The notes under the pieces were generated by a model. It was not told the origin of the DNA. It made no database searches and saw only the letters and a list, made by a program, of their open reading frames with translations. A program made the translations under genes and the position numbers. From positions 335,989 through 399,988 of the forward strand of contig NMRA01000028.1 in assembly GCA_002633005.1 (NCBI GenBank): a DNA stretch of 64,000 bases, read 5' to 3'. Shown here one piece after another: positions 1 to 64,000 of the stretch. This DNA comes from Phoronis australis (taxonomy: Eukaryota > Phoronida > Phoronidae). Each line of letters begins with the position of its first letter. Positions within the stretch are counted from its first letter, which is position 1.

Positions 1-112
1 TCTTGATTTTTGTCGGCAAAAGGTCCACACAGACTTTTTCAAGGCTGCCTGCGTGCATGTTTCGGGCCATAAAAGTTTCCGCGTTTTTCGCCATTTGTCA
101 TTCCAAGCCCTG
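1..112 (+). mobile_element. Right end of the CAGGGCTTGG MITE family, truncated
   Basis: Ends ATTCCAAGCCCTG at 112. It matches the right 110 bp of the copies at 24639-25129 and 62392-62870. The window starts inside it. It is nearly identical to 722-832, with the same right flank (aaacttacg). Confidence 0.7.
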
Positions 113-1575
113 AAACTTACGNTTCACGTCGGGAACTTGACTTGCGCTCTAGAGACTTTCAATGGCGGTCGTGTAGAACAGTAACACCGTACCCGCATGA
201 ACGAAGTCAGTTTTGGGATCTGAAATTTGTTGTGAGTATTTAACGCGGCAGGAAAGAGCATCATCTAAACATTTTCTCGATGATCTAAAATCAATTTTGG
301 CGCGTAAAAATGGCGGGAAAATTTAGAGACCTGGCATTTGTGAATGCCAGCTGGATTTTGGAAATGCGACCTGGGATTCTGGCTGGGTCGCAAAATGCGA
401 CCTGGCGATTTTAATAGCGTCGAGCCCTGGGCTTGCTGATCCCCTACGTGCCTAGCCAGCACGCAGGTATCACGCAGTGGCACGCGCTTTAGCATTGGTT
501 CCTGTAACCTCGGTAACCTTTACATCACGGTGAAAAAATAGCAGACTGTGAACGATTTTTAGTCTTGTCATGCAAGTGGCGTCGCAGTGATGTTAATAGG
601 CGCTAGGCAATGACCATCGCCTCTATTGGCCCGAACCAGAGGCGATGCAGCTCCTATAGGCGCTCTGTACGCCGGAAGATTTTCGGCGAATTATGCCCCG
701 ACAACGACTTTTTTTAGTCCTCTCGATTTTTGTCGGCAAAAGGTCCACACAGACTTTTTCAAGGCTGCCTGCGTGCATGTTTCGGGCCATAAAAGTTTCC
801 GCGTTTTTCGCCATTTGTCATTCCAAGCCCTGAAACTTACGAATTTCACCTGATATCTTCCATGCTATTTTGCAAGTGTCATGTGCTTCACTCAGTCTCG
901 CGCTAGCCTTTGCCTAACTCACATGACTCAGTAAAAATACTCTGTGGTTTTTCGCACGGTGATCAAAAAAGTGGAGTTGGAATTCTTCGCCAAAGTCACC
1001 TCAATTCTGGTAGCTATGCTTCATCGTAGATATGTGTAGAAGCAGAAAGGATGACTGAAGAAAGCAAGCACATTTTTAAGTGATAGTGTTAAGTGTAGAA
1101 TGTATTTTTGACGAGGTGAAAAATCTTAATAGGTGAGAGGATTTCCGCTACCGCCCGTTTAAAATACACGGGACAAAATGAGTACAGAAAGAAATGGGAA
1201 GTATTGTAGCCCCTAACCAGCCAACCGATGGTCTACGTGTTTCCTAACTTCTGACATTCGCCATTTGCTGAATTTCCTGCGACATCTTCTTGGTGATGAT
1301 GACAACTTCACTGAAGCAAAATCTGTTGCAATAGACTCGCCTCCTGATTACAGTGACGTTCTTCCTGTGTTTTGGATCCATCACCACCAGACTGGCACCC
1401 TCCCCATCTATTTGCAAGCCTTAGTAGGGTGCCAATGTTGAAAAATTCACCAGTACCGTTATTTCAACCTGGTATAACTTGGTGTGTAAGCCAGGCGTCT
1501 TAATTGATAACTTGGGTAAGCTATTTGTGACAACTGAAATTCATTCGTGATGATTCTTTGTCTATTGTCTTTCAG
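113..1575 (+). other. Upstream sequence of DDX3 (probably intron 1)
   Basis: Includes N122. No exon with the expected DDX3 N-terminus was found. Contains small palindromes at 333-352 (ctggcatt / aatgccag) and 371-410 (gcgacctgg / ctgggtcgc). Confidence 0.45.
722..832 (+). mobile_element. Right-end copy of the CAGGGCTTGG MITE family
   Basis: Ends ATTCCAAGCCCTG at 832. The right ~110 bp match other family members, but the sequence to the left (600-715) is different and no left end is seen, so it is truncated or belongs to a different subfamily. Confidence 0.65.
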
Positions 1576-26819
<25,244 letters not shown>

Positions 26820-29250
26820 CTTTAGCCAGTCCAAGGGTACGCTTTTGCGTCCGTAGTGTACATCTAGATGAACAGCTGTTATATTCCTTTGCCTTTGTCA
26901 CCATTGTCAGCCACACTGGGACAACCTCTGCCTTACATGTAGGACATAGCTAACGCAGCCTTCAGTTGTTAAAGAAATAAGTATAATAGGATACAAAACA
27001 AGTTTGTATTTGGTTTACTGTACTTAATATGTGTGCAGTTAGAATTTAATCCTATCATTTGTCAGTTTCTTTTAGATTTCGTTGTTATGGCAACGTCACT
27101 CGAATATTTGCTGTTAGTGATAGCCTTATAGTGATTGTTAACCAAAGTTTTGAGACATGATCTGTTGTTTTTTTTTTTGTTGAGCACTTAGTTCAAAGTA
27201 TTTCGCAGGCCTTAGATGTTCAAGTATGGCCAAAAATTGATGCTGAATGTAACAATTGTCAGTGTGTGTGATTTGGTGCTGGAATGTAAGGCAATTGAGT
27301 GAACCAAATTTTTGAAATTATTCTAGGTTTTAGCATCTTTCGTCCATGTACTAATTGAGATATTGTAAGCTGTTGTCTTATAAATATAATCAACTTATTC
27401 AGAACTGATCCTGTATGTGGTGGTTTAACGGTGTCAGAGGCTTCTAGCTGATTCGTCTCGTTGCCAGACTTTGTGATTTTCCTTTTTCTATGTAGTTTGT
27501 CTAGTTAGGGCATGCCGTCCTGTATTGCTGGTTGAAGTAGTCAGACGCTGGGACTCTGGTCAAGTTGACGCAATCCTGAGCAGTTGGGGACCGTCGTCGC
27601 AGGTGGGAGACGCAGAAACGCACAATTATTGCTGACTGACTGACAAGTCACATGATGTGATGTGACGTGTGTATTAAACAATATCAGCCGGCGTAGGAAC
27701 TCGTCAATTTTGTATTAATCTGGGGGTTTTGTTGGAAAACCGCACGCGTGTAAACGTTTAATTAGTCATTTGGTATTTACAATTTTGTAAAGTATTAAAC
27801 AATGTACAGTGCGTTGACTGCTCAGAGGTTGTGTAGTTGTGGGAATGAGTCTGGTCCTTGTGGCAAGGGACCTCGTGGCGTCTTTCATATTTATTGTCAA
27901 CTGCGTTGCTTTTAACATTATCCATATGTGTATTTTAACCTTTTCTGTCAGACCATTGGGCTGTGTCTGACTTATAGACACGGTGTTTCTCCTAGTATCA
28001 TTTGTCTAATGCACGGACAACCAATTCTGGGGACTGGAATATTGTGAGATTTGTGTTAGCCAAATCATAAATTGTTAGATATTTTTTTGTGAAAATTCAA
28101 AGGGCGCACTCTCATTTAGGGATTGCTTTTATTTTCTGAGTATGTCCAGTGAGTTGACATATATCTGCGCTTAATTATGCCAAAGTGTTACAAGAACCTT
28201 AACTATTTACGTCACATTCCACCTAGAAAGCAGTCGCAAGTGTTTCTCGGTAATTCATGTTATGTTAATAAAAGACTAGATATCTACTATAGTAGTAACC
28301 GTGTGGCAATGTCGGTTAACTGTCAAGGGACCACACAATGGCAATTCATTACTTGTTGTGTATACAGTTTTCGTGCGAGAACACAAGCGTACATATTCGT
28401 GCGAGTGTTTTGTATTTTTATAAAATACTTAGTTTTTTATCTGTTATGTTTTCATTGCGTATTCAAAATGTGCGCACTCGCAGAGGTCCGCGTTCTGTTA
28501 ATTTGAAATTGGGGTTCTTTCTGGTCGGTTGTTGGAACTTAATAAATCAGGGAAGTGATGATTTGTTGAGGTGTTTCAAGTGGTCATTTCATTCTGTGTA
28601 AGATATTGTGAGTGTGTGTGTGTGTGTGTTAGTGGGCAGTTTGCCCTTATTACGTAAGGGTGGCACACAATTCATGCGCAGATATATTCATACATACACC
28701 ATTGTTATTTATTGTACTGGACCATTGTGCATACTCATGTAATTTTCGTTAGCCATTGCATTGAACACTTGAATAAGAATTTTGCCTTTCATCGAGCTAG
28801 TCATGTCATGAGTTTCATACCAGGATAAGTGCAACTGTCGTGTATTACTATTGGTGCTATTTCAGGAGTGTGTCTGAGCCATTTCATAACTGTACAATTG
28901 TTGTGTTCATTACACTGATATTGCAAGCTGCAGTAGGACTTCACTGTTTACTACATATGCCTGACTTGTTGCCAGCACTGTCAGAACAATATGTGATATT
29001 TAGGGGTTTTCAATTGTTGGTAAAAAATTTCTTTGAATCAGCGCAGACATGTCTTTTGTAAGCTAGAATTGTGTCTTGATGATAAATTGTTACTTGGAGT
29101 AATGTAGGACGGCATTTGGTACATTAAGAAATATTTTGTGTGTAGTTATTGTTTTTTTTTCCTTCCGTCTGGCCTTGATGTGCATACATTGACAAACTCC
29201 ACCATCTTTGGAAAATACATAAGTTAAAAATAAAGTAAACTCATTAATAC
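26820..29250 (+). other. DDX3 3' UTR, probable extent
   Basis: No coding exon is seen after the DDX3 stop. AATAAA hexamers at 28267, 28541 and 29229 are candidate poly(A) signals, so the 3' UTR could be about 1.4 to 2.4 kb. A short GT tract lies at 28609-28629. The true end cannot be chosen from sequence. Confidence 0.5.
29229..29234 (+). terminator. Candidate poly(A) signal AATAAA (distal)
   Basis: The most distal of three AATAAA hexamers after the DDX3 stop codon, followed by AT-rich and TG/T-rich sequence. It is the last plausible signal before the hairpin and the kinase 5' region. Confidence 0.4.
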
Positions 29251-29647
29251 TTGAAAATTTGTTGTTATTTGATCAAAGTTGTTGTGGTGTACCTGTATGG
29301 CTTGACAGGGTGATAGCACATGTGTACTATGGTTACTGTGCCGTTTAAATATATTTTGAGTTGCTAGAAATTATTTCTATGAAACATTTCAAACGGTACT
29401 AGCTCAAAACTCATCCTAATGCCTATTCCGAGGATAGGAGATTTTCAATAACTCAATCTTCCTGCTACTAGCATCGATTCATTTCCACAAAACAACAGTT
29501 ACCTGAATGAATAGACATCTGGAGGACTCTTAGATTCGTTTCAAATAGTCTTCATCACTTTGAACAGGTTGACAATAATAATGGCCAAATTGGGTTCACA
29601 TGATGTGATGAGACAAAGAAAGCAAAATAGTAATTTTTTTAACAATT

Positions 29648-29733
29648 ACTTTTTTCGGTGCTGCGCTGCCCATGCCCTTTTTAAAGCCCATGCCCTTTAA
29701 AAAGGGCATGGGCGGCGCAGCACCGAAAAAAGT
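29648..29733. repeat. Near-perfect 36-bp inverted repeat between the two genes
   Basis: The left arm (29648-29683) carries tttttcggtgctgcgctgcc and then catgccctttttaa. The right arm (29698-29733) is its reverse complement with one mismatch. The 14-bp loop itself repeats cccatgccct. The whole is a strong hairpin in the intergenic region, followed by smaller hairpins (gggggcaatagcaccccc). Confidence 0.9.
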
Positions 29734-30575
29734 GGGGGCAATAGCACCCCCAGCCCCCTATGGTGCCCCGCCCATGATGGGCATTCTAGCGCCATCTTTG
29801 AAAACTATTGTTTTAAGGATGAACCCTTTTTTATGGCGAGTTCGGGTTTCGAATTGCACAAAAGAAACAGATTTTGTCTTGTACCCATGTGGGATCTTGA
29901 TTTCTTTTAAAGAGTAGCTCAGTGTTAATTAGGTCAAGTCGAATTACAACTTCACTTCGAGGTGGCGAATCTTCCCACTGAAATAACTAATGAGCTTTTT
30001 AGCTCCATACTGTTGTTATTCAAGCACTTATTATAAGAGCTCTGACAGTATCAAGAAAACAAAAACAAAAAGCCCCTGAACAAAACAATTGTACAATGGC
30101 TTTCAAGAGTTTCAAGTGATTGAGAAGTTAATTATTTACCAATACTACAGTGACAGACCAAGGACTTGATTAATTAAAAGAATTGTCAATTTATTCATAA
30201 TGTTCGGTTTATCACTGCGTTTGTTCATCCTCTCTCGCAAACAGCCTCTAAGATAAGCCTTTCAATGTCTTTAACTGAGTTTGTTATCGGACAATTGCGC
30301 CCTCTAGTGAATGCGATCACAGGGTTCAATGTATCCCAGAATGCATTATTCGTCGCCAGTCTTCAGTGTGTGTAAATAGGAAGTGACTCAAAACTTATTA
30401 AATTTTATCGGAGGCGGTTGGTACTCCACAGTTGAACATGTTTACTTGGTGGACAATCGTAAGAACAGATCCTTAGTCGAACCGCAGAAGATAGATTGCC
30501 AAATTTGAGATTTAGGACCAATTTTCTTTATTCCTAAGGCGAACACTTTGTTGGGCCTGGTTTTGCAGTGAAAAT
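29734..30575 (+). other. Intergenic sequence and putative promoter / 5' UTR of the kinase gene
   Basis: No ORF with coding character. Upstream of the kinase start codon there is no convincing TATA box. The putative start region contains an ETS/AP-1-like composite at 30378-30390. Confidence 0.45.
30378..30390 (+). promoter_or_regulatory. ETS/AP-1-like composite site
   Basis: AGGAAGTGACTCA combines an ETS core (GGAAGT) with a consensus AP-1 element (TGACTCA), about 190 bp upstream of the kinase start codon. This is a motif match only; occupancy is unknown. Confidence 0.35.
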
Positions 30576-63389
<32,814 letters not shown>

Positions 63390-63849
63390 GTACGTCAAGA
63401 AATGCTACTACTTCTGTGACCCTAGTCACTTACAGGGCTCCTGGATTTTGAGAACTAGTTTGATGTCCATTATTCAGTGGGGACCCTGTGAGTGATTATT
63501 ATTTCAGAATGAAACATCATCAAGAATTACTAAGTACAAGGTGGCTGTAATAAAGTAACGTGTACTGTAGTTTTAAATGAATCCCACATAAATGCAGTTT
63601 TTCAAATTTTGGTAAATTGTCAACTTCTGTTTATGGTCTTTCCACAATGATGCGAGTTGGTTTGCATTGAATTTTTTGTTCTTTCCCAAATTTTATATAT
63701 TTTTTGGGTTTGGGTTTTTTTGGGTCATCATGTATGTTTGATTTGCTTTTGTTTTGGGAAAGTGAAACCAGCAGTTCGGGGTTGACTGAGTCTTTGCTTC
63801 ATACAAATTCTTGCCACACTATCATATCATACCGTAGCACATAAACCAG

Positions 63850-64000
63850 CAGGGCCCAGTTGCATAGAAGTTATACGCCGTATAGCAACAATGACGTCGC
63901 ATTATCACGCGTCACGTTGTTATTGTTGAACAATGCACATGACGTCATGCAACAATCAAACTTATCCAGCGGATATTTTTTGAAGCTTTATGCAACTCAG
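63850..64000 (+). mobile_element. MITE-like element cut by the window end
   Basis: Starts CAGGGCCCAGTTGCATAGAA. The last bases, gaagctttatgcaactcag, read in reverse complement as CTGAGTTGCATAAAGCTTC, so the two ends are inverted copies around a palindromic centre rich in TGACGT words. The end falls at or just past the window limit. Confidence 0.55.

Noticed and set aside
1-1575. Search for the initiator exon of DDX3
   Set aside because: No ATG-led segment resembling MSHVxxxxxLDQQ ending in a phase 0 donor; ATG at 1178 reads to TAA after 12 codons. The exon is probably upstream.
29672-29917. 81-codon open frame starting in the intergenic hairpin
   Set aside because: Its first third translates the inverted repeat and the following C-rich hairpins; no conserved protein character.

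Overview
The window is animal nuclear DNA: two intron-rich, same-strand, vertebrate-like protein genes in roughly 60% AT sequence full of short non-autonomous transposons and minisatellites. Gene structure plus minisatellites that begin exactly at 5' splice sites make a cephalochordate (amphioxus, Branchiostoma) my best guess. That is inference; another marine deuterostome or lophotrochozoan is not excluded. Single N bases at 122 and 44570 mark assembly joins.

Gene 1 (1576-26819, +) is a DDX3/PL10/Belle DEAD-box RNA helicase. Seventeen coding exons join without a frame error into 700 residues. The first coding exon, expected to hold the initiator Met and the first few residues, lies upstream of the window. 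All DEAD-box motifs are intact: Q motif, AQTGSGKT, PTREL, DEAD, SAT, ARGLD and HRIGRTGR. A likely 18-nt microexon (18502-18519) falls in the insertion that distinguishes DDX3 from other DEAD-box helicases. The 3' UTR follows from 26820, with poly(A) signals up to 29229.

Gene 2 (30576 to beyond 63389, +) is a GCK-IV Ste20 kinase (MAP4K4/TNIK/MINK1/Misshapen family). Seventeen exons give 791 residues: kinase domain about 25-289, acidic and Gln/Pro-rich linker, then the start of the C-terminal citron homology (CNH) domain, which the window cuts. The linker is much shorter than in vertebrate relatives and the usual long coiled coil is not seen. Intron 2 is 12.7 kb.

The two genes are head to tail, with about 1.3 kb between the last poly(A) signal of DDX3 and the kinase start codon. 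That gap holds a near-perfect 36-bp inverted repeat and an ETS/AP-1-like composite site. They are not known to work together: DDX3 acts in RNA remodelling and translation, the kinase in cytoskeletal, JNK and Wnt signalling.

The most interesting content is intronic. At least three introns, probably four, begin with a tandem array whose repeat unit contains the 5' splice site, so donor-like sequences are reiterated downstream (15152, 22681, 53290, probably 52562). One splice acceptor is tandemly duplicated with its exon start (59307-59416). A MITE-like family has CAGGGCTTGGAAT-type inverted ends and 6-bp target duplications. Other inverted-repeat elements lie at 2841-4473 (with five copies of an exact 13-mer), 15463-16789 (two interleaved arm pairs) and 46200-47995 (subterminal GGGCGSTTAA repeats).
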